Below are positions 1-5,151 of a DNA stretch of 5,834 bases, in pieces; position 1 is the stretch's first letter; every line of letters begins with the position of its first letter. A program made the position numbers and the translations under genes. This stretch comes from Desulfobacterales bacterium (GTDB lineage: Bacteria; Desulfobacterota; Desulfobacteria; Desulfobacterales; JAFDCJ01): NCBI GenBank assembly GCA_020345785.1, contig CP070771.1, forward strand, positions 3,710,134 to 3,715,967. Direction: 5' to 3'. The notes beneath the pieces were generated by a model. It saw only the letters and a list, made by a program, of their open reading frames with translations. It ran no database searches and had not been told where the DNA came from.

Positions 1-174
1 TACGGCAAGCTGGGCGAGCGTTTTGATCATGCAGCGGTCATCGCCAATCTGCCGACGCATTTTACCAACTATACGATGGAAACCAGCCAGAGCTATGATT
101 TCGTCGTGCCCCGCAGGGACGTAAAATTCTTTGATATCAAAACAGGACTGCGCGCTGAACCGATTCCATTGTAA
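1..174 (+). CDS. C-terminal end of a MalK-like ABC transporter ATP-binding protein (partial, 5' end outside window)
   Basis: The first 57 codons read without a stop in frame 1 and end at TAA 172-174. The peptide starts YGKLGERFDHAAV and ends RDVKFFDIKTGLRAEPIPL. The VPRRDVKFFDIKTG stretch fits the closing strand of the TOBE/OB domain of MalK/UgpC-family ATPases, which typically end in a pattern like 'P-x-R-(L/V)-x-x-FD-x-x-TG'. No Walker, signature or switch motif is in the window, so the call rests on this tail and on the two importer permeases downstream. The protein would sit on the cytoplasmic face of the membrane and hydrolyse ATP to drive import. The stop codon overlaps a Shine-Dalgarno (AAGGAG 173-178), as expected inside a translationally coupled operon, yet the next full gene starts only at 623. 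The family call is fairly likely; the substrate is unknown. Confidence 0.6.
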   Translation, partial: YGKLGERFDHAAVIANLPTHFTNYTMETSQSYDFVVPRRDVKFFDIKTGLRAEPIPL

Positions 175-183
175 GGAGAGAAG

Positions 184-228
184 ATGGACACTGCAAATCA
201 GCGACTATCAACAGAGCTGAGGGTATGA
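184..228 (+). other. 14-codon ORF behind a strong Shine-Dalgarno
   Basis: AAGGAG at 173-178 overlaps the ATPase stop codon and lies 5 bases before ATG 184, an excellent initiation site. The frame reads MDTANQRLSTELRV and stops at TGA 226-228. A second ATG at 225 overlaps this stop (ATGA) and opens a 31-codon frame to 320 (MRKAPGRGRT...), which has no independent support. The peptide matches nothing I recognise. It could be a leader peptide, the remnant start of a gene displaced by an insertion, or a chance frame. The inverted-repeat element begins at the fourth to fifth codon (195), so the original gene may have continued from here. Confidence 0.3.
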
Positions 229-279
229 GAAAAGCCCCTGGAAGGGGCCGAACCACGCTTGGTTGCGGGTCGCTGATTT
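195..279. repeat. 85-base inverted-repeat element with two inner hairpins
   Basis: The ends are perfect 11-bp inverted repeats: aaatcagcgac at 195-205 and gtcgctgattt at 269-279. Inside are two more self-complementary units: gcccc-tggaa-ggggc at 234-248 and aacca-cgct-tggtt at 251-264. As RNA it would fold into a closing stem with two inner arms. It could be a short non-autonomous mobile repeat (MITE-like), a structured RNA in the operon leader, or a nested terminator. No target-site duplication is visible at its edges. It does not match the TPP, cobalamin, c-di-GMP-I or fluoride riboswitch consensus as I know them. Confidence 0.6.
230..248 (-). terminator. Candidate intrinsic terminator, leftward
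   Basis: Read on the - strand this is GCCCC-TTCCA-GGGGC followed at once by TTTTCTC: a short GC-only stem with a run of four T. It would stop leftward transcription entering the ATPase gene from the gap. The stem is only 5 bp and no leftward gene is evident to its right, so it may simply be part of the structured element that contains it. Confidence 0.3.
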
Positions 280-448
280 ATATAAAAAATTTTGGCGGCA
301 TCATGCGTGTTTCCAGCTGAGGTTTGCCTCTATCAATTTTCGCAACATATTTTGATTACATTTGTCTTTGATCTGTCTGGTTTGGCGAGCATTTGACCTA
401 TTCTTCATTCGCATGCATCCTGTGTCGTTCAGCCGGATGGGCTGATGG

Positions 449-476
449 TTGCTACGCCGGCAGATACAACTATATT
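449..476 (+). promoter_or_regulatory. Candidate sigma-70 promoter for the permease genes
   Basis: A -35-like TTGCTA (449-454, 4 of 6 consensus bases) and a -10-like TATATT (471-476, 5 of 6) are separated by 16 bases. A second possible -10, TATAAA, lies at 478-483. Transcription would start near 483 and give a leader of about 140 bases that contains the whole 21-bp inverted repeat. The AT-rich surroundings make chance matches likely. Confidence 0.35.
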
Positions 477-501
477 GTATAAAATAAAATTTTTTATTTT
501 T

Positions 502-615
502 ACTCCATTCATCAGCCACCGGCATCGTACAAGCTCGGACCAATCAAAAATGTGCCCACTGGAAGGGAAAACTCTTTCAATTCTCAACGGAAAACCGGTG
601 GCTGATGAATGGAGT
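502..615. repeat. Perfect 21-bp inverted repeat covering the permease Shine-Dalgarno
   Basis: Positions 502-522 (actccattc... to ...caccgg) are the exact reverse complement of 595-615 (ccggtggctg... to ...tggagt), with a 72-base loop. In RNA the helix could continue past one mismatch (501/616) through 500-617, 499-618, 498-619 (U-G) and 497-620. The right arm contains GGAG 611-614, the Shine-Dalgarno of the permease starting at 623, so the stem would hide that site. The arms could also be terminal inverted repeats of a 114-base MITE-like insertion. I see no clear target duplication. Confidence 0.75.
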
Positions 616-622
616 CAAGACA

Positions 623-1546
623 ATGGAAAGTACCCTAAATAGCAAAAATAAGCAGCTGCGTTTCATCTTTGACAATAAAAACGTGCTGGGATTTCTCATG
701 ATCGCACCGGCGGTGGTCTATATTCTGGCGCTGGTTGGTTACCCGCTCGTTCTGGCATTTATTTACAGCGTCAGCGACATCACGATTGGCAGCTCCCATT
801 TCAATTTTGTGGGTCTGAAAAACATCCAGATGCTGATCGACGATTTTGACTTTAAAACCGCACTTTACAACACCATCTATTTTACCGCCGTTTCGATGAT
901 CATCGTGCTGGTGCTGGCGAAGATTCTTGCCCTGATCCTGTTGAAAGATTTTAAGGGAAAATTCATTATTCGCGCGCTGATCCTGATGCCTTACGTCGCA
1001 CCCATATCGTTGGGGGTAATCGGCTGGCTCTGGATGCTCGACTCCATCTACAGCCCCATAAACTGGCTGCTGCAGCATTCAGGGCTTTTCGGACCCGATT
1101 TCTGGCCCATGTGGCTGGGGAAACCGAAGCTTGCCATGTCGGCCATCATTGCCGTCCACGTCTGGCGCATGCTGCCCCTGGCAACCGTCATCATGCTGGC
1201 CGGACTCACATCGATTCCACAGGACATCCAGGATGCCGCCCTGGTGGATGGGGCCGGTTATTTCCGTCAGCTTTTTCAGATCACCATTCCGATGATGCTG
1301 CCGATTATGATGGTGGCCGTACTTTTCGGCATCGTCTTCACCGCCACGGACATTATCATCATCCTGGTGCTCACTCGGGGCGGTCCTTACGGTTCCACCC
1401 AGGTTCTGGTGAGCAAGGCTTTCTACACGGGCATCGACGCCGCAGATTTGGCCACCGGGGCCGCCACGGCCCTCTTCCTCTTTCCCCTGCTGGCGGCCGT
1501 GGCCATATTTATGCTCAGAATCGCCCGCCGGGCGGAGATTGCCTAG
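623..1546 (+). CDS. Carbohydrate-type ABC transporter permease, MalF/UgpA family
   Basis: This is an inner-membrane subunit of an ABC importer, pairing with the permease at 1548 and the ATPase encoded upstream. The 307-residue protein shows about six hydrophobic segments (roughly 21-51, 80-108, 114-138, 170-195, 222-250, 276-300). The cytoplasmic EAA loop is at about 199-228 (DAALVDGAGYFRQLF then TIPMMLP), with the conserved Gly210 and Pro223; this loop docks on the ATPase. LTRGGPYGSTQVL (250-262) is typical of the family. I chose ATG 623 (MESTLNSKNK) because GGAG 611-614 lies 8 bases before it. The in-frame ATG at 605 lies inside an inverted repeat and has no Shine-Dalgarno. The length lacks the long N-terminal extension of E. 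coli MalF and fits the short UgpA type. The substrate cannot be read from sequence; sugar or polyol is likely. Confidence 0.9.
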   Translation: MESTLNSKNKQLRFIFDNKNVLGFLMIAPAVVYILALVGYPLVLAFIYSVSDITIGSSHFNFVGLKNIQMLIDDFDFKTALYNTIYFTAVSMIIVLVLAKILALILLKDFKGKFIIRALILMPYVAPISLGVIGWLWMLDSIYSPINWLLQHSGLFGPDFWPMWLGKPKLAMSAIIAVHVWRMLPLATVIMLAGLTSIPQDIQDAALVDGAGYFRQLFQITIPMMLPIMMVAVLFGIVFTATDIIIILVLTRGGPYGSTQVLVSKAFYTGIDAADLATGAATALFLFPLLAAVAIFMLRIARRAEIA

Positions 1547-1547
1547 C

Positions 1548-2405
1548 ATGCAAAAAAACACCGAACGCACCAAACAAATCGTTTTGAGGATTGCGCATCT
1601 CGGCTCGTTGGCGGTATTTGCCCTTTTTGCATCGCTGCCTTTTTTATGGATGCTGATCACCACCTTCAAGCAGGATGCCGATTTATACAACCGAGCCAAC
1701 AATCCGTTTATCTTTAACATGTCGCCGACCCTGGTGCATCTCAAAGAGCTCTTCCATGGTACCCTGTTTGTAAACTGGTTGCTGAATACGGCGTGGGTCG
1801 GTGTGCTGGTGGTGCTCATCACGCTGTTTCTCGCCATTCCGGCTGCTTACAGCCTCGTGCGTTTAGCCGGACGCTGGGGCGAGCGGCTCGGCATCGGGAT
1901 TTTTCTGACCTATCTGGTCGCACCAACAATTCTGTTCATCCCGATGTCCCGGGTGGTCGCCAACCTCGGCCTGCAGGACTCGCTGTGGTCACTGGTGCTG
2001 GTTTTTCCGACCTTTACCGTTCCCTTTGCCATCTGGCTTTTAATGGGTTTTTTCAAAACCATTCCGCGGGATCTGGAAGAAGCGGCCATGATCGACGGCT
2101 ACAGCCGTTTTGGGGCGTTCATCCGCATGGTCATTCCCATCTCGACCTCAGGGATCTTAACGGTGGTGATCTTCAGCTTTACCCTGGTGGTGCAGGAATA
2201 TATCTACACGCTGACCTTTGTCACGACGGCTTCCCGCTACACGGTCAGTGTGGGGGTGCCCACGTTCCTGGTTCACGGTGACGTTTACAACTGGGGGGCG
2301 CTGATGGCAGGCTGCCTGATTGCCTCGCTGCCGGTAGTAATCGTCTACAACTTTTTTGTAGAAAGATTTATCAGCGGACTTACTCTGGGGGCCGTGAAAG
2401 GATAG
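1548..2405 (+). CDS. Carbohydrate-type ABC transporter permease, MalG/UgpE family
   Basis: This is the second membrane subunit of the importer. The 285-residue protein has about six hydrophobic segments (roughly 15-38, 77-104, 115-135, 145-168, 197-217, 248-271). The EAA loop at 177-200 is a close match (EEAAMIDGYSRFGAFIRMVIPI). The C terminus FVERFISGLTLGAVKG has the 'F-(V/I)-x-G-(L/M)-x-x-GAVKG' ending characteristic of MalG-type permeases, so the gene is complete. ATG 1548 follows the previous stop after one base and has GGAG 1534-1537 ten bases upstream, within the end of the preceding gene; a TTG at 1539 is too close to that site. The tight spacing implies coupled translation and a 1:1 permease pair. 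No binding-protein gene follows: the next gene converges from the other strand 18 bases away. Confidence 0.92.
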   Translation: MQKNTERTKQIVLRIAHLGSLAVFALFASLPFLWMLITTFKQDADLYNRANNPFIFNMSPTLVHLKELFHGTLFVNWLLNTAWVGVLVVLITLFLAIPAAYSLVRLAGRWGERLGIGIFLTYLVAPTILFIPMSRVVANLGLQDSLWSLVLVFPTFTVPFAIWLLMGFFKTIPRDLEEAAMIDGYSRFGAFIRMVIPISTSGILTVVIFSFTLVVQEYIYTLTFVTTASRYTVSVGVPTFLVHGDVYNWGALMAGCLIASLPVVIVYNFFVERFISGLTLGAVKG

Positions 2406-2423
2406 AGAAATCTGCCAACAGGC

Positions 2424-4055
2424 CTAAAAGTCCTCAAAATCATCATCCAATAGGATGATCTGCTCGGGATTTGTCTGTTTAGCTTTGCCGGTGCGTTGAT
2501 TCAGAGCCGGCCGTTCAAAGGCCGCAGCGCTGCGCCTCCGCTGTTCGCCGGCCTTGGATGCTGAAGAGGCTGTTCCATCATGCCCGCCGGTCATTGAATG
2601 GTTATTGCCGCTGCTCCCCACCAGTACCACCAGATCATAGACAAAGTCTTTCATATGCTGAGCCTGGGTGCTCATTTCCTCAGAGGCGGAAGCCGACTCT
2701 TCGGCATTGGCAGCATTTTGCTGAGTCAATTTGTCCATTTCGGTTACGGCGTTGTTTACCTGCTCAATCCCCTGCGCCTGCTCATTGGAGGCTGCAGAAA
2801 TTTCTGCGATCAGCTGGCCCACTTTGGATGATCGCTCGGCCACCTCTTTGAAAGATTCGCTGGTTTCCGTAACCAGATCGGATCCGTCTTTAACCTTTTT
2901 GATGGTGCCTTCAATCAAGGCCGCCGTATTCTTGGCGGCATCAGCAGCTCGCATGGCAAGATTTCTGACTTCATCCGCCACCACCGCGAAACCCGCTCCG
3001 GCTTCACCGGCTCGGGCCGCCTCAACGGCCGCGTTTAACGCCAGCAGATTTGTCTGGAAGGCGATCTCATCAATGGTTTGGATAATTTTAGAGGTCTCTT
3101 CACTGGCTTTTGAAATATCTCCCATGGCATCGGTCAGCTGTGCCATAGATGAATTGGCGGTGATAACGACCTGATTGGCTTCCTGCATAAGATCGTCAGC
3201 CTGAGCAGAATTTTCGGCATTATGCTTGGTCATGGAGGCCATCTCCTCCAGGGAGGATGAAGTTTCTTCCAGCGAAGCCGCCTGTTCGGAAGAACCTTCC
3301 GCCAGCGATTGACTGGCCTGGGCAACTTGCTCAGACGCAGAGGCCACCTGCTCCGACCCTTCGGTGAGTCCTAATATAACTGCTTTCAAGGGTCGGGTAA
3401 TTCCCCGCCCCAAGCCCCACATCAGAAAAACTCCCACCAGCAGACCGATTCCCGTAATGGTAAACATACTCATCAGGGTCGTTCGATAGGTGTCATCGGC
3501 CTCTGCATGGGCTTTTTCTGCAATGGCAAGATTAATTTCCGTCAACTGGTCCAGATAATTGCGCATTTCCTCAAATTTTTCCTTGGCGTGCCCAAGGGTC
3601 AGGTCCAGAGCTTCCCGCCGACCTTCTCTCGTATCGGCGACTCTGCCTTCCACGACCCTCGTGGAAATAGACTTCCACGCTTCTCGGGCCTTATCGTATT
3701 TGGACACGATGGCCTTTTCTTCATCAGTGGCCTTAAGGGCCTTGAATTTTTCCCAGCGCTGCTGGGATTGCTCCAGGTTTTCCTTATAATCCTTGACCAG
3801 CTGCTCGAACACCTCTGATTTGGCATTGGCAAAAATCATCGAGCGTTCCGCCACCAATAATTGCTGCAGGTCGCGGTCAGTTTGAATGAGATAATTTATG
3901 CTGGGCAGCCGGACGGCAAAAATTTCATTTAAATTTTTATTAATATTCGCAGCGCTGCGGTAGCCGCTAAATCCGATAATGCCTAACATCAATATCATTA
4001 TTGAAAATCCGAGGATCAGTTTGACACCGACGGTAAGGTTTCTGAACCAATTCAT
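2424..4055 (-). CDS. Methyl-accepting chemotaxis protein with 4-helix-bundle sensor domain
   Basis: This is a transmembrane chemoreceptor of 543 residues that would control CheA through CheW. TM1 is about 11-31. A helical periplasmic domain spans about 34-190, like 4HB_MCP domains. TM2 is about 193-214, followed by a HAMP-like segment (GRGITRPLK, Pro222) that runs almost directly into the coiled coil. The signalling hairpin tip is at 329-367 ([20 protein letters not shown], then [13 protein letters not shown]). Glu/Ser-rich stretches near 262-272 and 451-461 look like methylation sites. Each arm is about 117 residues, close to 17 heptads, which suggests a 34H- or 36H-type receptor. A variable linker (480-530) ends in LLDDDFEDF, possibly a CheR/CheB tether. 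AGGAGG 4066-4071 lies 10 bases before the ATG. It lies downstream of the Cache protein gene on the same strand. Confidence 0.95.
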   Translation of the reverse strand: MNWFRNLTVGVKLILGFSIMILMLGIIGFSGYRSAANINKNLNEIFAVRLPSINYLIQTDRDLQQLLVAERSMIFANAKSEVFEQLVKDYKENLEQSQQRWEKFKALKATDEEKAIVSKYDKAREAWKSISTRVVEGRVADTREGRREALDLTLGHAKEKFEEMRNYLDQLTEINLAIAEKAHAEADDTYRTTLMSMFTITGIGLLVGVFLMWGLGRGITRPLKAVILGLTEGSEQVASASEQVAQASQSLAEGSSEQAASLEETSSSLEEMASMTKHNAENSAQADDLMQEANQVVITANSSMAQLTDAMGDISKASEETSKIIQTIDEIAFQTNLLALNAAVEAARAGEAGAGFAVVADEVRNLAMRAADAAKNTAALIEGTIKKVKDGSDLVTETSESFKEVAERSSKVGQLIAEISAASNEQAQGIEQVNNAVTEMDKLTQQNAANAEESASASEEMSTQAQHMKDFVYDLVVLVGSSGNNHSMTGGHDGTASSASKAGEQRRRSAAAFERPALNQRTGKAKQTNPEQIILLDDDFEDF

Positions 4056-4090
4056 GCTTAAACGGCCTCCTGAATTTATTCCTTAGGTTT

Positions 4091-4122
4091 AAAAATATGG
4101 GAGCCGATAGAACTCGGCTCCC
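4091..4122 (-). terminator. Intrinsic terminator between the Cache protein and chemoreceptor genes
   Basis: A perfect 9-bp stem, gggagccga at 4099-4107 and tcggctccc at 4114-4122, encloses a 6-base loop. On the - strand it is followed at once by ATATTTTTAAA, giving a good T-run. It lies 10 bases after the Cache protein stop codon and ends about 20 bases before the chemoreceptor Shine-Dalgarno, so it probably ends most Cache transcripts and lets some read through. Confidence 0.85.
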
Positions 4123-4132
4123 GATAAACAAC

Positions 4133-4693
4133 CTATTCGATCTTGTCGACATCAATTCCGAATGTGATGGCGCCGATCACTGCATTACCGTCTTTGACCG
4201 GAACTGAGACCTGCACCAGATAGGCCTGGGTGCTGTCGTCAAATTCTACCTTGTCGACAAATACGGCCCCGCTGCCGCCGTTAAAGGATTTTTGAAACTT
4301 GGCTTCATCGCCCTGCCAGTAGTCGGAGGTCTTGTCGGTCATGGCGACATTGGCGCCCTGGTTGTCCATAACAAAAATTTCAGCATAATACGGCGCCGAC
4401 TTCTGGATACCTGCAATGCGTTTGCCGCATTCAGAATCCATTAGGGCTTTCATGTAATCGGCGATACCGGCAGTGTCCTTCCACTCTTTGTCCTTTTTCT
4501 TGATCTGGTCCAATGTCTTGCCTTTGGCGTTTTCCTCTTTGACAGCCTTGACGATAACGGGGTCAGTCCCCACATTGGCCAGTTTGCCATTGGCAAGGTC
4601 ATAAACTTTCTGGGGCGCCTTTTCGGCCGACGCCACGGTCGCGCTCACAACTAAAAACAATCCCAAAACGACGAGTGTCAGTGCTTTCTTCAT
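4133..4693 (-). CDS. Secreted periplasmic protein with a single Cache/PDC sensor domain
   Basis: The 186-residue protein begins with a clear Sec signal peptide (MKKALTLVVLGLFLVVSATVASA), probably cut after Ala23; there is no lipobox cysteine, so it should be soluble in the periplasm. A helical, Lys-rich part (24-95) precedes a Cache/PDC-like fold at about 100-186. Visible marks are APYYAEIFVMDNQG, then MTDKTSDYWQGDEAKF (118-133), the strand YLVQVSVPVKDGN, and AIGAITFGIDVDKIE-like end residues (172-186). The DYWQGDE pattern is usual in extracellular sensor domains of chemoreceptors and kinases, but here there is no transmembrane or output domain. AAGGAAG 4703-4709 lies 9 bases before the ATG. 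The neighbour downstream is a chemoreceptor, so it may bind a small ligand and present it to that receptor, which is inference. The ligand is unknown. Confidence 0.85.
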   Translation of the reverse strand: MKKALTLVVLGLFLVVSATVASAEKAPQKVYDLANGKLANVGTDPVIVKAVKEENAKGKTLDQIKKKDKEWKDTAGIADYMKALMDSECGKRIAGIQKSAPYYAEIFVMDNQGANVAMTDKTSDYWQGDEAKFQKSFNGGSGAVFVDKVEFDDSTQAYLVQVSVPVKDGNAVIGAITFGIDVDKIE

Positions 4694-4979
4694 GGTGCTT
4701 TTCTTCCTTTCTTGCTTTTTTTAATTTCAAGCGATCTCGACGATACGCGCCGATTTTCATCAGCTTAATATCGTGTTGAGACTGGTAACCTGACCGTTTA
4801 ATTTTGCCTACCGCGGTTTTAGTCGGTATTCTAATCGCCAGTGGAGAGGAATTCTTCGGTAGCGTCTGGCTGAATATTTAGAAGCAACATTTCTGTTATC
4901 GTCAAAAACCGGATTAACTTTAATAAATGTCGACCCAAAAAATATGAATTCAAAATTCGGCAAAATTCTCTCGCTGTAA

Positions 4980-4994
4980 CGGAAATATTTTCCG
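4980..4994. promoter_or_regulatory. Palindrome, candidate activator (enhancer) site
   Basis: cggaaa-tat-tttccg is a perfect 6-bp palindrome with a 3-base centre. Its centre lies about 110 bases upstream of the predicted sigma-54 start near 5097, a usual distance for binding of a sigma-54 activator. It does not match an activator site I know by sequence. Confidence 0.35.
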
Positions 4995-5029
4995 CTCCAA
5001 AAAGAAAAGCATCCACCGGAATAAATTTA

Positions 5030-5042
5030 TAAGCAGTTGATA
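5030..5042 (-). promoter_or_regulatory. Candidate IHF binding site
   Basis: Read on the - strand, TATCAACTGCTTA matches the consensus WATCAANNNNTTR at every defined position. The side next to WATCAA is very AT-rich, as IHF sites often are. It lies between the palindrome at 4980 and the -24/-12 promoter at 5071, centred about 60 bases before the predicted start, where IHF bends DNA to bring the activator to sigma-54 polymerase. Confidence 0.5.
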
Positions 5043-5070
5043 ACAATCTTAATATCATATTATCAAATTT

Positions 5071-5086
5071 TGGAATGATTATTGCT
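5071..5086 (+). promoter_or_regulatory. rpoN-dependent: Sigma-54 (-24/-12) promoter for the transglycosylase gene
   Basis: TGGAATG-ATTA-TTGCT fits the consensus TGGCACG-N4-TTGCW. The invariant GG (5072-5073) and GC (5084-5085) are exactly 10 bases apart, and 5 of 7 positions match in the -24 box with a full -12 box. Transcription should start near 5097, leaving a leader of about 20-33 bases. Flagellar genes of many proteobacteria use such promoters. Confidence 0.75.
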
Positions 5087-5118
5087 TATCTACAGGTTGA
5101 CTTAAATTGGAAGGAAAA

Positions 5119-5151
5119 ATGAATCACACATGGCAACGCAAAATCATCTGA
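5119..5151 (+). other. 10-codon ORF overlapping the transglycosylase start
   Basis: ATG 5119 opens MNHTWQRKII and stops at TGA 5149-5151. It lies just behind GGAAGG (5109-5114), closer than the transglycosylase ATG at 5130, which is 15 bases from the same site. It runs in a different frame across the first seven transglycosylase codons. It could be a control ORF, a chance ATG, or a sign of a one-base error near the true start. Confidence 0.3.

Larger units (their letters stand above)
175..622. other. 448-base gap inside the ABC transporter operon
   Basis: This stretch separates the ATPase stop from the first permease start, where a few bases would be normal. I see no convincing protein gene in it. 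From left to right it holds a strong Shine-Dalgarno and a 14-codon ORF (173-228), an inverted-repeat element with inner hairpins (195-279), AT-rich sequence without clear features (280-448), a candidate sigma-70 promoter (449-476), a 9-bp AT-only palindrome (481-489 with 492-500), and a perfect 21-bp inverted repeat (502-522 with 595-615). The 8-base word agctgagg occurs at 215 and again exactly 100 bases later at 315. Open frames here on either strand lack Shine-Dalgarno sites and run through the repeats. Confidence 0.7.
4694..5129. other. 436-base divergent intergenic region
   Basis: This AT-rich stretch separates the leftward Cache gene from the rightward transglycosylase gene. Its right part carries the sigma-54 promoter, IHF site and palindrome listed separately. 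Its left part should hold the leftward promoter. The best match is weak: TTGACG (4900-4905) and TCTAAA (4877-4882) on the - strand, 17 bases apart, which would give a leader of about 175 bases. That leader includes an imperfect hairpin at 4735-4781 (tctc-g-acgata pairing with tatcgt-gtt-gaga). A tandem pair, caaaattcgg and caaaattctc, lies at 4951-4970. A leftward 75-codon frame here has no Shine-Dalgarno and crosses the regulatory sites, so I do not call it a gene. Confidence 0.7.

Noticed and set aside
301..543. Leftward 80-codon frame in the operon gap
   Set aside because: It starts at TTG with no Shine-Dalgarno and runs through the left arm of the inverted repeat. It shares the residues PVADEWS with a rightward frame only because of that repeat.
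602..630. ctgatga followed by ggaaag, resembling a hammerhead ribozyme core
   Set aside because: No stem II forms between the two motifs and no matching stem III is seen; the motif is explained by the inverted repeat.
445..642. Rightward 65-codon frame before the permease
   Set aside because: No Shine-Dalgarno, overlaps the promoter candidate, both repeat arms and the permease start, and has no family-like features.
1079..1837. Leftward 252-codon frame opposite the permeases
   Set aside because: It is antisense to two clear membrane permeases, is rich in His, Gly and Arg as expected for a shadow frame, and has no recognisable domain.
2442..2459. Hairpin atcatcc-aata-ggatgat near the convergent stop codons
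   Set aside because: The stem is AT-rich and short, no T-run follows directly on either strand, and it encodes the chemoreceptor's last residues.
2731..3174. Rightward 147-codon frame opposite the chemoreceptor
   Set aside because: Shadow of the Ala/Glu-rich coiled coil; it has no start site support.
4735..4760. FliA-like promoter (TGAAAATC-N10-GTCGAGAT) before the Cache gene, - strand
   Set aside because: Only about half of the positions in each box match the TAAAGTTT/GCCGATAA consensus, too weak to call.
4831..5058. Leftward 75-codon frame in the divergent intergenic region
   Set aside because: No Shine-Dalgarno before its ATG, composition not like its neighbours, and it crosses the IHF site and palindrome.
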